Source of the DNA: VGJW01 sp035285595
GTDB taxonomy: Bacteria > Cyanobacteriota > Sericytochromatia > S15B-MN24 > VGJW01
DNA length: 64,000 nucleotides
Assembly: GCA_035285595.1 (NCBI GenBank)
Contig: JAYKGV010000003.1
Coordinates: 62,001 to 126,000, forward strand
Reading direction: 5' to 3'
The notes under the pieces were generated by a model. The model had not been told where the DNA came from and made no database searches. It saw only the letters and a list, made by a program, of their open reading frames with translations. Numbering within the stretch: the first letter of the stretch is position 1; each line of letters starts with the position of its first letter. Positions 49,608 through 58,594 of the stretch are shown here, in pieces. Both the position numbers and the translations under genes were made by a program.

Positions 49608-50123
49608 TCAGGCGAAGTTGGCAAATCCCTGGGCGAACTGACTCGGGCTCTGGTAGGTCGACCCTGGATAGCTCGCACCTTGGCTTTGCTGGTTCCAGGT
49701 CTGCTGTCCGCGGGGCGCGGTCGACAGGCTGATGGTCTTGGGAACGAAGGTGAAAATGTCCTGACTGACCTTATGCATCTGGCCTTCCAAGGCAATGGTT
49801 GCTCCGGCCAGCAGGTCGACGAGACGCTGGTGCTGGTCCGCGGGCATCAGGTGCAGGTTCACCAGCAAGGAATGCTGATTCTTGATCTCGGCCACAAGCG
49901 CCGTGGCCTCCGCGAAGGAGACGGGTTCGACCACCAACATCTGGTGCTGAGGATCCCTCGAGACCGTCCGGAACTGGCGGATCTTCGAACTGTCCGTCGT
50001 ATCTTGTCCCTCGCCGTTCTCGGGGCCATTGCCCGTCGTGAGCTCCGGATAAATCTCAGGCCCCGCTCCGGTGAAGAAGCGCTTGACCGATTCCCAGATG
50101 GGAAGTTCCGTCTCGTTACCCAT
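49608..50123 (-). CDS. sepF: Cell-division protein SepF
   Basis: A 171-residue protein. The C-terminal SepF domain (residues 50-135: RTVSRDPQHQMLVVEPVSFAE, VNLHLMPADQHQRLVDLLAG, then SQDIFTFVPK) is intact. SepF polymerises on membranes and tethers FtsZ. The N-terminal amphipathic helix (WESVKRFF) and acidic linker are also present. The last 25 residues are Gln/Ser-rich. The ATG at 50123 overlaps the yggS stop by eight bases. Confidence 0.95.
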   Translation of the reverse strand: MGNETELPIWESVKRFFTGAGPEIYPELTTGNGPENGEGQDTTDSSKIRQFRTVSRDPQHQMLVVEPVSFAEATALVAEIKNQHSLLVNLHLMPADQHQRLVDLLAGATIALEGQMHKVSQDIFTFVPKTISLSTAPRGQQTWNQQSQGASYPGSTYQSPSQFAQGFANFA

Positions 50124-50829
50124 GGTTCGCACCTGCCTCCTGCTGCGTTGTGGGCCTCGGCCCGAAGATGCCACTGCCGATGCGAAGGTGCGTCGCCCCT
50201 TCCCTAATCGCCAGTTCGAAATCACCTGACATGCCCATCGAGAGGATGGGGCATTCGGGTGCCAGTTCGTCCCTGAGACGACGAAGGTCACGGAAGGCCC
50301 TGCTGACCTCCGCTTCCGACACGTCCTGGGGCGCGAGGGTCATGAATCCTTCCAGCGCGACGCCGGGTGTTTCCCGGGCCACGGCTACCACAGACCTCGT
50401 ATCCTCCGGGTCCAAGCCCGCTTTTCGGGGATCACGGGCGACGTTGACCTGAAGAAGTATGCGCTGGGTTGTGCCAAGCATCGAGGCCCGTCGGCCGATG
50501 CGACGGACGAGATCGGCGTCATCGATTCCATGCAGCAGCGTAAAGCGTCCGACGGCCTTGTTGACCTTGTTTGCCTGCAGGGGACCGATCAGGTGCCATT
50601 CGGGGATGGCGTCCCCGAGTGCCTCCTGCTTGCGGCAGCCTTCCTGCACTTTGTTCTCTCCGAAACATCGGATGCCTGCCGCTTTGGCTTCGAGGATCCG
50701 CACGTCGTCCACACCCTTGCTCACGGCCACGATCGTGATCGACCCGGGATCCCGACCTGTCTCCGCCGCAACTTCGGCCAAGCGGGCACGTAAGTGCCCC
50801 AAGGCGTCGGCCACGTTGGAAGAGGTCAT
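50116..50829 (-). CDS. yggS: PLP homeostasis protein YggS
   Basis: A 237-residue PLP-binding protein. PLP Lys is K38 (VAVSKGVDD); other hallmarks are FGENKVQEG, WHLIGPLQANK, and MGMSGDFELAIREGATHLRIG. It regulates pyridoxal phosphate and amino-acid balance. It is the first gene of the cluster and overlaps sepF. Confidence 0.96.
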   Translation of the reverse strand: MTSSNVADALGHLRARLAEVAAETGRDPGSITIVAVSKGVDDVRILEAKAAGIRCFGENKVQEGCRKQEALGDAIPEWHLIGPLQANKVNKAVGRFTLLHGIDDADLVRRIGRRASMLGTTQRILLQVNVARDPRKAGLDPEDTRSVVAVARETPGVALEGFMTLAPQDVSEAEVSRAFRDLRRLRDELAPECPILSMGMSGDFELAIREGATHLRIGSGIFGPRPTTQQEAGANHG

Positions 50830-50983
50830 GAATTGGAGTCGGCGGCCGTGGGTCGGGAACGCCTGTCTTGGAGCAGGTTAGCTGGAGCATTCGAGGCTTC
50901 TCGGTGGCTTCCGTCACCTCATCGGGTCGGCCATTCCGCTTCGTCCGTTTCGAGCGAGGCTTGAGGACCGGTCCCGATGCACG

Positions 50984-52129
50984 ATGAGTCCACGGGGGGA
51001 TCGCAGCATGGGGCCATGGAACCCGGTGCATCGTTCCTGGGGGGGATGGTTGGCAGGTCTGGCGGCGTGTTTCGCTCTGGGCTGCTCCCATTCCCTGCCG
51101 TCGGGGGGCGGGATCGACGGCGTCTGGGGCGGGGCCGCGCGGCCCCGCCCCGATGAGGGCTGGTCTATTGCCGGGAGGCGGGTCGCACAGGTTTTTGGTG
51201 AAGCGCGTACCCACGGCGGGCCTGGATGGAATCTGGAGGCGCTCGGCTTGCCTGCCGAGGGTCGAGCTGAGGGAGCAGTCATCCGACCTGTGATCGCTGC
51301 GGTCCTGGATACCGGGGTGGATGGGCGTCATCCTGAACTTGGCCCGGTGGTCCTGCCCGGCCTCGACCTCGTAGGGCGTGAGATCTCGGACAAGCAGCGT
51401 CCGCCAGTGGCCTACACAGGCCTGGACGGCAATGGACATGGGACGCATGTCGCAGGGATCCTGACAGCCGTCGCGGGCTCCGGTAGCGTTCGCATCCTGC
51501 CGGTGAAGGCCATGGACATGACAGGCGGAGGCGAAGACCAGCGAATCGCCCAGGCCGTCGAGGCCGTGATCTCCTGGGTTGGGCCAGGGGGTGAGCGCGT
51601 CAGGATTCTCAATCTCTCCATCGGTGGACGGACGATGTCCGATCGCTTGGCGGAGGCGCTCAGAGGTGCGGCGCGTGCAGGAATCCTTCTGGTCGCTGCG
51701 GCCGGCAACAGAGGCCGTGGTCTTGACTTTCCTGCCTGTCTGCCCGAGGTCCTCGCTATTGGGGCCACGACCCTCGACGACACCTTGGCCCCCTATTCGA
51801 ATCGCGGTCCAGGGATGGCCTTCGTGGCACCCGGTGGGGATGAGGACATCCCCGTGTGGTCGACTTGGCCGACCTACGTGGTCGCAGGAGATCTGGGCCG
51901 CAATCGCCCCCAGGTCCTCGATGGTGGCATGATGGGAACGTCCATGGCGGCCCCGCATGTCGCCGGGCTTGCGGCCCGCTTGCTGGCTCGACAGCCGGAT
52001 CTGACCTCTGCTGCCTTGACAAGGGAGCTCAGGAAGCGCGTCACCGATCTGGGGCCACCGGGACCCGATGCCTGGTTTGGTCTCGGTCTGCCCCTCTGGA
52101 CGGCGGCTCCTGCGACCGGGAAGCGGTAG
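50984..52129 (+). CDS. S8 family serine protease (lipoprotein)
   Basis: A 381-residue subtilase. The N-terminal signal ends at a lipobox with Cys (ACFALGCSHS), so it is a lipoprotein. The triad is complete: Asp in AVLDTGVDGRHPE, His in GNGHGTHVAG, Ser in MMGTSMAAPHVAG, with oxyanion Asn in AAAGNRGRG. It has a shorter prodomain than the 7379 protease, and the two are distant relatives rather than recent copies. An alternative start at 51008 would shorten the signal. It lies divergent from yggS and 45 bases before aarF. Confidence 0.88.
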   Translation: MSPRGDRSMGPWNPVHRSWGGWLAGLAACFALGCSHSLPSGGGIDGVWGGAARPRPDEGWSIAGRRVAQVFGEARTHGGPGWNLEALGLPAEGRAEGAVIRPVIAAVLDTGVDGRHPELGPVVLPGLDLVGREISDKQRPPVAYTGLDGNGHGTHVAGILTAVAGSGSVRILPVKAMDMTGGGEDQRIAQAVEAVISWVGPGGERVRILNLSIGGRTMSDRLAEALRGAARAGILLVAAAGNRGRGLDFPACLPEVLAIGATTLDDTLAPYSNRGPGMAFVAPGGDEDIPVWSTWPTYVVAGDLGRNRPQVLDGGMMGTSMAAPHVAGLAARLLARQPDLTSAALTRELRKRVTDLGPPGPDAWFGLGLPLWTAAPATGKR

Positions 52130-52174
52130 AATGGGGCATGTTCCGGTCCGTCACGCGTTCTTGAAGGTCGAACC

Positions 52175-54004
52175 TTGTCTGACCTTCCACGTGCGGCCCG
52201 ACAGGCTTCTGGTCCCCCGAACGCCAACCAGAGGCGCGCCGAGATTGCCTCTATCCTGGCCCGTTACGGTTGGGATGTCTTGTTGTTGCGCCTCTCGTTG
52301 CTGGAAGTTCTCCCTGCCGGTCTCCGCCAGCAGATCCAGATGTCTTCCTTCCTGGTGCGTCGCCAGCGCGAGGAGGAGATGGACGAAGGCGAAAGCGAGC
52401 ATGACCCCACGCTGCCGCTGCCCTCAGTCCTTCGGCAAATCCTGATCGAACTCGGGCCGACCTACGTCAAGCTGGGGCAAGTGCTGTCGACCCGAGCGGA
52501 CTTGTTGCCTCAGCCTTACATCGACGAGTTGGCCAAGTTGCAGGAGCAGGTGCCGCCGGCCCCTTGGCGAGACATCGAGCAGGTCATCCTGGAGGAGTGG
52601 ACGAGCCTAAATCCTGCGGGACCTCGCCCTCATAACGTGCACGACATCTTTCCAGCCTTCGATACGACGCCGATTGCCTGCGGCTCTCTCGGCCAGGTCT
52701 ATCGCGCCACGGTGGATGAAGACGGTCGTCTCCTGCCGGTCATCGTGAAGGTCCAAAGGCCGGGCATCGACGCCGTGGTCGAGGCCGACATGGCCGTGTT
52801 GCTGGATTTTGCGAAGCTGATTGCCGCCCGTACGCGCTGGGGGCAGTGGAACGATGTCGAGGGACTGGCCGAGGAATTCGCGGCCGTGCTTCGGGCGGAA
52901 TTGGACTTCACAAAGGAGGCCGCCCATACGGAAGAAATCGGACGAAATCTGGCTGAAACAGGCGAGGATGTCCGAACTCCCCGAATTATCCACGCCTACA
53001 CCTCGAAGAGATTGCAAGCCCAGGAATTCATGACCGGGTCAAAGGTCTCGGTGCTCTTCCCGCGGGCTGACGGGGCTCCGGCCGAGGTCACCTTGTCCCT
53101 GGAACAGAGACGTCGGTTGGCGGCTCTCATCACCACATGCTTTCTGCGACAGATTTTCGTGGATGGTCTCTTTCACGCCGATCCCCATCCCGGGAACGTG
53201 ATGTTCTCGGATCGGGGCGAAGGACGGATGCCGGGGTTGTTGCTGATCGACTTCGGGATGGTGGGACGCACCGACCCGCGATCTCGTGAGATCCTGATCG
53301 ACTTTTTTCTTGCCATGATCCAGTTCGATGCGGCCAGAGCGACGGATCGCATCCTGGAGTATGGCCATCCGCAAGGGCGTGTGGATCGTCAGGCCCTGAC
53401 GATCGCGATGGATCACCTGTTGCGGGATTTCCTGGGACGGCCCGCGGCCGAGGTCCAGATGGGCAAGCTGATGCAGCGTGTACTCGAGCTGATGACCCGA
53501 TATCGTGTCCGCATGCCCACCAGCTTTCTGCTGATCAGCAGAGTGTTGGTCACGCTCGAGGGTATCTGCCGGCAACTCGATCCGGACTACATGTTGGTCA
53601 AGGTCGCCGAACCATTCATCCGTGGCATCGTCCGGGGGCAGTTCACAGGATTGCTCAAGGGGCCCGAGTTCATGCGCTTCGCGTTGGATGTGCGCAACGT
53701 GCTCGTGCGCAGCCCGCGACGACTGGATGACCTGCTCGCCCAGCTCAACTCGGGCCAGATCCGCATCGAGACGGATATCCGGGACATGCGGCGATTCGAA
53801 CGTACGCTCACCGGTATCGGCAATCGCCTGTCGATGGCGTGGCTCGTGGCCGGACTGCTTGTGGCCGGTGCGGGCTTGTCCGGTCTTTCCGATGGGCCGC
53901 GTGTTCTCGGTCTCCCGGTCGCTTCGCTCGTGACGTTCGGGATGGCCGGGGTACTGGGAACATGGCTCCTCGTGCTGCTCACGCGCAGCGGGCCTCTCAG
54001 GTGA
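52175..54004 (+). CDS. ABC1/AarF (UbiB) family kinase-like protein
   Basis: A 609-residue protein from a TTG start preceded by GAAGGTCG. Features are the KxGQ motif region (YVKLGQVLSTRADLLP), the nucleotide loop ACGSLGQVYRA (Ala-rich loop, as in UbiB), catalytic HADPHPGN and metal IDFGMVG. Two transmembrane helices close the C-terminus (MAWLVAGLLVAGAGLSGLS; SLVTFGMAGVLGTWLLVLL). UbiB proteins support quinone or isoprenoid lipid biosynthesis. It starts a run of five genes with four-base overlaps. Confidence 0.93.
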   Translation: MSDLPRAARQASGPPNANQRRAEIASILARYGWDVLLLRLSLLEVLPAGLRQQIQMSSFLVRRQREEEMDEGESEHDPTLPLPSVLRQILIELGPTYVKLGQVLSTRADLLPQPYIDELAKLQEQVPPAPWRDIEQVILEEWTSLNPAGPRPHNVHDIFPAFDTTPIACGSLGQVYRATVDEDGRLLPVIVKVQRPGIDAVVEADMAVLLDFAKLIAARTRWGQWNDVEGLAEEFAAVLRAELDFTKEAAHTEEIGRNLAETGEDVRTPRIIHAYTSKRLQAQEFMTGSKVSVLFPRADGAPAEVTLSLEQRRRLAALITTCFLRQIFVDGLFHADPHPGNVMFSDRGEGRMPGLLLIDFGMVGRTDPRSREILIDFFLAMIQFDAARATDRILEYGHPQGRVDRQALTIAMDHLLRDFLGRPAAEVQMGKLMQRVLELMTRYRVRMPTSFLLISRVLVTLEGICRQLDPDYMLVKVAEPFIRGIVRGQFTGLLKGPEFMRFALDVRNVLVRSPRRLDDLLAQLNSGQIRIETDIRDMRRFERTLTGIGNRLSMAWLVAGLLVAGAGLSGLSDGPRVLGLPVASLVTFGMAGVLGTWLLVLLTRSGPLR

Positions 54005-54915
54005 GTCTCATGCAAGCCCTCTTTCCAGATTTGTCCCACCGTCCACTGGCCATTCCAGGTGAACCCATCCTGTCGGCGGCCTACCATCGCCCCAAGGGCG
54101 ATGGCCCGTTCCCCGGGGTCATCCTTGTGCACGGCCTGCTTTCTGCCAAAGAAGAATATGCGGGGTTGGGACTGGCGTTCGCGGAGCGCGGGATCGCTGC
54201 CCTTTCCTTCGACTTTCGCGGGCACGGCGCGTCGGCGGGGGTTCGCAGTCTCGTCGTGGGAGATCAGCAGTTGGATGATCTCGATCGCGCACTGGCCTTG
54301 CTGGAGGCACAGGGTGAGGTGGACTCTCGCCGTATCCTTCTTGTGGGACATAGTCTCGGCACCGTACCTGTGCTTCGCATGCTCTCCGCGCAGCCGGAGC
54401 GTTTTGCCGGCGCGATCTTGATGGCACCGCCGTCCATTCCGGCCAAGACCCAATCGCTTCCCATGCGGGCCTTTTATCGGGCAGCCTACCGGGCGGCGCG
54501 CGTGGTGCATGATCTGTCCGGTCAACACGTCCATGTGCCTTATCCCTATGCCTATCGGGATCTTTTCGTGGACCCCTCGGCACGCCGTCGGGCCGAAGCT
54601 CTCGGATTCCTGCAGCGCACGCTGAGCCTGATGGGTTATCCCTACCTCTTTGAGGAGATCGACAACCCAGCTGTCGCGAGGGGAGTCCGTGTTCCGGTCT
54701 TGGTCGTGGCCGCCAGCGAGGACCGTGTGATTCCCGATGCCCTGAGCCGAGAGGTCTACGATGCCTTGGCGAGCGAGGACAAGGAGTGGATCCGTGTGGT
54801 CGGGGCTGGCCATAGCATGATGAGTGACAGGGGCCATGAAGAATTGACTCGGTTGCTGGTCGACTGGGCCGGGCGGCATCTCGGAGTCGCTGCGCCAGGC
54901 GAGGCCTCCTCGTGA
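54001..54915 (+). CDS. Alpha/beta hydrolase
   Basis: A 304-residue serine hydrolase of the acylglycerol-lipase type. Oxyanion hole VILVHGLLSAKEEYAGL, nucleophile GHSLGT (Ser), acid Asp in VAASEDRVIPD and His in GAGHSMM. There is no signal peptide, so it is cytoplasmic. GTG 54001 overlaps the aarF stop (GTGA); ATG 54010 is an alternative start. Substrate unknown. Confidence 0.88.
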   Translation: MSLMQALFPDLSHRPLAIPGEPILSAAYHRPKGDGPFPGVILVHGLLSAKEEYAGLGLAFAERGIAALSFDFRGHGASAGVRSLVVGDQQLDDLDRALALLEAQGEVDSRRILLVGHSLGTVPVLRMLSAQPERFAGAILMAPPSIPAKTQSLPMRAFYRAAYRAARVVHDLSGQHVHVPYPYAYRDLFVDPSARRRAEALGFLQRTLSLMGYPYLFEEIDNPAVARGVRVPVLVVAASEDRVIPDALSREVYDALASEDKEWIRVVGAGHSMMSDRGHEELTRLLVDWAGRHLGVAAPGEASS

Positions 54916-55193
54916 AGGATGCCCGTCGCGTCCATCTTCGGATGGAAGGCGAGGTGCAGGGCCTCTGGTTCCCTGCGGCGGCCCGTGATGAAGCCGTCCG
55001 GCTTGGTTTGGTGGGCTGGGCGCGCGAGATTGCTGACGGGCGTGTCGAATGTCTTGCCGAAGGGCCTGAAGACGGGCTCGAGCAACTTGTGGGCTGGTGC
55101 CGTCAGGACACCGGATGGTGGCGCGTGCGCGAGGTTGACGTCCGATGGTTTCCTGCGACGGGTGATTTTCGCAGGTTCGAGGTCAGGTCTTGA
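54912..55193 (+). CDS. Acylphosphatase-fold protein lacking catalytic residues
   Basis: A 93-residue protein with GTG start overlapping the hydrolase stop. It follows the acylphosphatase plan: RVHLRMEGEVQGLWF, GLVGWAREIADGRVECLAEG and a final FEV strand. In active enzymes the loop reads GxVQGVxFR and the next strand GWVxN. Here the Arg is Pro21 and the Asn is Glu39, so the catalytic pair is lost. It is probably a binding or structural variant. Size and location fit a stand-alone AcyP fold. Confidence 0.8.
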   Translation: MKDARRVHLRMEGEVQGLWFPAAARDEAVRLGLVGWAREIADGRVECLAEGPEDGLEQLVGWCRQDTGWWRVREVDVRWFPATGDFRRFEVRS

Positions 55194-55618
55194 AGTCGCA
55201 ACCCGGGTCGATGGTCCTGCAGACCATTCTGTTCCAGAATGTGATCATCGATCCGAAGACCCAATTGCAGGCCTTCGTGAATCCGGTACAGGGCTATGTC
55301 GCCGAATCCTTTCCGATGAGTTGTGGTCTTGTCGCCCTGACTGCAGTCTCAGGCGCACCTCGTGGGCCGCTGGGTCTCATTCATCGGATTCTTGTGGACG
55401 GCTCCGAAATCTCCGTGCATGAGCACCCCCCGGCGGCTGTGGCGGTCGCCGGCATGGGCTTGTCGTTCCGTCTCGAGTTGCAGGAGTTGCAGATCTCACA
55501 GCCTTGTACCCTTACCATCCGAGCAGAGGTTCCCGGTGGGGGGGGGCGTGCAGCGGATGTTTCCCTGATCGTGGTCGGTCGGGACGCGCTGCGCAGCGGG
55601 GGAGGCTGGAAGGCGTGA
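55190..55618 (+). CDS. Small beta-rich protein of unknown function (DUF6941-like)
   Basis: A 142-residue protein starting at TTG 55190 (overlap TTGA) or ATG 55211. It shows repeated hydrophobic strands (VLQTILFQNVIIDPKTQLQA; LGLIHRILVDGSEISVHE; LTIRAEVPGG) with a beta-sandwich look and some resemblance to DUF6941. No signal peptide. It sits between acylphosphatase-like and ferredoxin genes. Confidence 0.55.
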   Translation: MKSQPGSMVLQTILFQNVIIDPKTQLQAFVNPVQGYVAESFPMSCGLVALTAVSGAPRGPLGLIHRILVDGSEISVHEHPPAAVAVAGMGLSFRLELQELQISQPCTLTIRAEVPGGGGRAADVSLIVVGRDALRSGGGWKA

Positions 55619-55839
55619 CGACCGGAGACGAGGACGGCTCGACAATCCTGTCGGTGACGGTCAATGCCCAGACCTGCATTGGCTGTGGCCGCTGCGTCGG
55701 TACGGTTCCCGGAGTCTTTCGCATGCGCAAGGGAAAAAGTCAGGTACGTGAGTCCCCCGATCTCGTGGTCAAGGACGACGTCCTGCAAGCGGAACGACAA
55801 TGTCCGAGCAAGTCCATCCGGGTGCAACGAACCCCCTGA
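55615..55839 (+). CDS. Single [4Fe-4S] ferredoxin
   Basis: A 74-residue ferredoxin with GTG start overlapping the previous stop. One cluster is bound by C-x2-C-x2-C (CIGCGRC) and a final Cys in ERQCPSKSI. The pattern matches monocluster ferredoxins used as partners of P450s, radical SAM and other reductive enzymes. It is the last gene of the overlapping operon, with a strong terminator overlapping its stop. Confidence 0.92.
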   Translation: MTTGDEDGSTILSVTVNAQTCIGCGRCVGTVPGVFRMRKGKSQVRESPDLVVKDDVLQAERQCPSKSIRVQRTP

Positions 55840-55880
55840 TGCCCGTAGGCAACAGGGGGTTCGTTCTTGTCCCTTTTTTC
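55829..55880. terminator. Strong hairpin terminator after the ferredoxin gene
   Basis: GAACCCCCTG (55829-55838) and CAGGGGGTTC (55853-55862) form a 10-base-pair stem, followed on the plus strand by GTTCTTGTCCCTTTTTTC. It ends the aarF-ferredoxin operon. Its left arm covers the last codons, and the nrdJ stop lies at 55879 on the other strand. Confidence 0.8.
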
Positions 55881-58284
55881 AGCTGCACTTGCTGTAGCCG
55901 CAAGAGCGGCACGTCGCGCAGCCTTCGCCGAACTCGAGGGACGCCCCGCAATCCGGGCAATCAGGACTCTTGCCGTACACCAAGGTGGCCTGCATGCGAG
56001 CTTCTGCTTCGCTGGCCGAGACCCGCACGGGCGAGACGGTCACATCGACGGTCTCCGTCACGGCTGCCGGCATGCCTGCGAGGATCGGGCCCAGGCTGCG
56101 AGGTGCCTCGCGAAGCACCTTCCCGAGGGCATCGGGGATGGACAGCACCTGGTTGCGGCCGAACCCGACGGGATTGGCCCCGCGGATGCCGATCAGACTT
56201 GTCGCAATATCCTCGACGGGTACGCCGTGCTGGAGGGACAGGCTGACCATTCTTCCAAGCGCTTCGGACAGGCTGAAGAGGGTTCCACCCGAACGACCCA
56301 CGACCGTGAACACCTCACGGATGCCCTGCTCGTCGTAGTTGATGGTCGTGTACAGCTTGCCATCACCCGTTGCCGTGCAGCGGGTGAAGCCGTAGAGATC
56401 CTCGGCGCGCCTGCGGGCACTCGGCCGCGCGACCCCCATCGGAGCCTGCGGCTCGATCGCCTGGAGAGACTGATCGGCAACCTTCTCCTCTTTCTTGGGG
56501 ACCGACAGTGGCTGGAACGCACGGCTGTTGTTGCGGTAGACCGTGATGCCCTTGCAGCCTGTGCGGTAGGCCAAGGCGTAAGCGGTCTGCACGTCCTCGA
56601 CGGAAGCTTGCTCGCTGAAGTTGATCGTCTTGCTGGTTGCTGAGTCGTTATAGCGCTGGAAGGCGGCCTGGATCAGGACGTGATCTTCAGGGCGGATGTC
56701 ATGTGCCGTGACGTAGACCTCGCGTACCCACTCGGGCACGCTGAAGTCCTCCAGGCCCAGGAGACTGCCGTGGTTGGCCTCCAGTGCCTCGAAGAAAGCT
56801 TCGGAAGCAAAACCTTCTCGCTCCGCCACCACACGGAAGGGTTGGTCGACATCCACCATGTGGGTGTCGGCCTGGAAGCGTCGGAAGGCCAAGGCAAACA
56901 GCGGTTCCACCCCACCCGAGGTATCGGCGATGATGGACAAGGTTCCCGTGGGGGCCACGGTCGTGGTGCAGGCGTTGCGAATTCCGTACTGCTCCATCAG
57001 CGGGATGAGCGAGGCGTAATCCGCTTCGGGGTGCCTGTCGACTTGAGCTTGACGTTGTTGCCAAAGAAGCGCGTAACGGTTGTCCTTGCGGAAGCCCGGG
57101 AACGGCCCACGCTTGCGGGCCAACTCGATGCTGGCCACCTTGGATTCGTAGTCGATGAAACTCATCACCTGCTCTGCGAGGCGGCGACCCTCTTCGGTGT
57201 GGTAACCCACCTCGAGCTCACAAAGCATGCGGGCGAAGCCCATCACGCCGAGGCCAATCTTACGCGTGGTCTTCGTCATGTCGCGGATGCTGTCGATCGG
57301 ATAGCGATTGGCATCGATGACGTTGTCCAGCATGTGCGTGGCGATGTGGATCGTCTCGCGCAGAAGATCCCAGTCGACAACGGGTGCGCCATCCGCGGCC
57401 CGGGTCAGCATCCGCTCGAGGTTGATCGATCCGAGGTTACAGCTCTCGTAGGGGAGGAGGGGCTGCTCGCCGCAGGGATTGGTGGACTCGATGTCGCCGA
57501 GCCAAGGCGTGGGATGTTCGGCATTGATGCGGTCGATGAAGATGAGGCCAGGCTCACCCGTGCTGTGGGCACGTTCGACGATGGTCCGGAAGATCGTGCG
57601 CGCGTCCCGCTGTCCGGTGACGGCACCCGTGCGCGGGTTGACGAGGTCATAGGAGGTACCGGCCTCGACGGCCTGCATGAACTTGTCGGTGGCTGCGACG
57701 GAGATGTTGAAGTTGGTCAGCTTGCTGAGGTCTTCCTTGTGATTGATGAAGACCTCGATGTCCGGATGGTCGACCCGCAAGATACCCATGTTGGCGCCAC
57801 GGCGCATGCCGCCCTGCTTGATGCTTTCGGTCGCCGCGTTGAAGACGTCCATGAAGCTTACGGGGCCGGAGCTGACGCCCTTGGTGGAACCCACGATATC
57901 CCCCGCTGGACGCAGCCGGCTGAACGAGAAGCCGGTGCCCCCGCCGGTCTGGTGGATGAGGGCGGCGTCGCGGATGGACTCGAAGATGCCACCGAGATCA
58001 TCCGGCACCGGCAGGACGAAGCACGCGGACAGCTGGCCGGTGCGCGTGCCGGCATTCGCCAGCGTCGGGCTGTTGGGAAGGAAGGAGAGCGTGGTCAGGA
58101 CCCGCAGGAAGCGTTCGGTCGACGTGCGGACCTCGACCTCGTCGGCCCCGTAGGAACGATCGACCTCCGCCAACGTGCTGGCCACGCGGGCGAACATCTC
58201 GAGCGGGGTTTCCGCGATTTCCCCTTTTTCATCCTTGCGCAGATAGCGCTTTTCGAGGACGGTCAGGGCATTCTTGCTGAGCAT
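55879..58284 (-). CDS. nrdJ: Adenosylcobalamin-dependent ribonucleotide reductase (class II)
   Basis: An 801-residue reductase. The radical and substrate motifs are LPNSPTLANAG, SACFVLPV, STKGVSSGPVSFM, TNPCGEQPLLPYESCNLGS and CTTTVAPTGTLS. A C-terminal zinc-ribbon with paired CxxC (CPDCGASLEFG; CRSCG) carries the Cys used for re-reduction. It makes deoxyribonucleotides without oxygen and needs B12. Two NrdR-box-like sites lie upstream (58357-58372 and 58400-58415). Confidence 0.95.
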   Translation of the reverse strand: MLSKNALTVLEKRYLRKDEKGEIAETPLEMFARVASTLAEVDRSYGADEVEVRTSTERFLRVLTTLSFLPNSPTLANAGTRTGQLSACFVLPVPDDLGGIFESIRDAALIHQTGGGTGFSFSRLRPAGDIVGSTKGVSSGPVSFMDVFNAATESIKQGGMRRGANMGILRVDHPDIEVFINHKEDLSKLTNFNISVAATDKFMQAVEAGTSYDLVNPRTGAVTGQRDARTIFRTIVERAHSTGEPGLIFIDRINAEHPTPWLGDIESTNPCGEQPLLPYESCNLGSINLERMLTRAADGAPVVDWDLLRETIHIATHMLDNVIDANRYPIDSIRDMTKTTRKIGLGVMGFARMLCELEVGYHTEEGRRLAEQVMSFIDYESKVASIELARKRGPFPGFRKDNRYALLWQQRQAQVDRHPEADYASLIPLMEQYGIRNACTTTVAPTGTLSIIADTSGGVEPLFALAFRRFQADTHMVDVDQPFRVVAEREGFASEAFFEALEANHGSLLGLEDFSVPEWVREVYVTAHDIRPEDHVLIQAAFQRYNDSATSKTINFSEQASVEDVQTAYALAYRTGCKGITVYRNNSRAFQPLSVPKKEEKVADQSLQAIEPQAPMGVARPSARRRAEDLYGFTRCTATGDGKLYTTINYDEQGIREVFTVVGRSGGTLFSLSEALGRMVSLSLQHGVPVEDIATSLIGIRGANPVGFGRNQVLSIPDALGKVLREAPRSLGPILAGMPAAVTETVDVTVSPVRVSASEAEARMQATLVYGKSPDCPDCGASLEFGEGCATCRSCGYSKCS

Positions 58285-58356
58285 GGGACTCCTGGTTAAC
58301 GGCGGCTTTGTGCCCGCCGGTGAAGTGCTGGGGACGTTAGGTCGAACGAGACGCTT

Positions 58357-58372
58357 GGCCCATATCTAGTGC
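58357..58372 (-). promoter_or_regulatory. NrdR-box-like site, nrdJ-proximal
   Basis: On the minus strand GCACTAGATATGGGCC, compared with the NrdR consensus acaCwAtATaTwGtgt, matches about eleven of sixteen positions, including the central AT-rich core. Confidence 0.55.
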
Positions 58373-58399
58373 GAGAAGGGCGTGTAAAGACAGTAGCGA

Positions 58400-58415
58400 C
58401 CCCTAGATATGGTGT
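58400..58415 (-). promoter_or_regulatory. NrdR-box-like site, promoter-distal
   Basis: On the minus strand ACACCATATCTAGGGG fits the NrdR consensus well in its left half and core. It starts 43 bases from the other box, about four helical turns, so both sites are on the same face. It overlaps a possible -10 element for nrdJ. Confidence 0.6.
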
Positions 58416-58594
58416 CTAGACAGCACGATCAAAAAAAGTGGTCAAGTGCAAAAGTCGCTTTTCATGGTGAAGAACCGGTGAGGTTGCGGGGGAAATCTGG
58501 AGGAAAATCGGGGGGAAACGTGGGGGGAAGTCGATCAGACTGCCGACCGCGGTCATAAGGGCTGAAGAGGCACCGTCGGGGTACGATCCCTCCT

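Larger units (their letters stand above)
58285..58594. other. 310-base region between divergent nrdJ and NUDIX genes
   Basis: The nrdJ-proximal half (58340-58460) is AT-rich and holds the NrdR-box-like sites and promoter-like TTGACC and TTGATC hexamers on the minus strand. The NUDIX-proximal half is made of G/A-rich runs (GGGGGAAA repeated) with no recognised gene. Confidence 0.6.

Noticed and set aside
7379..52129. The two S8 proteases as a recent duplication
   Set aside because: They differ in length, prodomain and most sequence outside the catalytic motifs.
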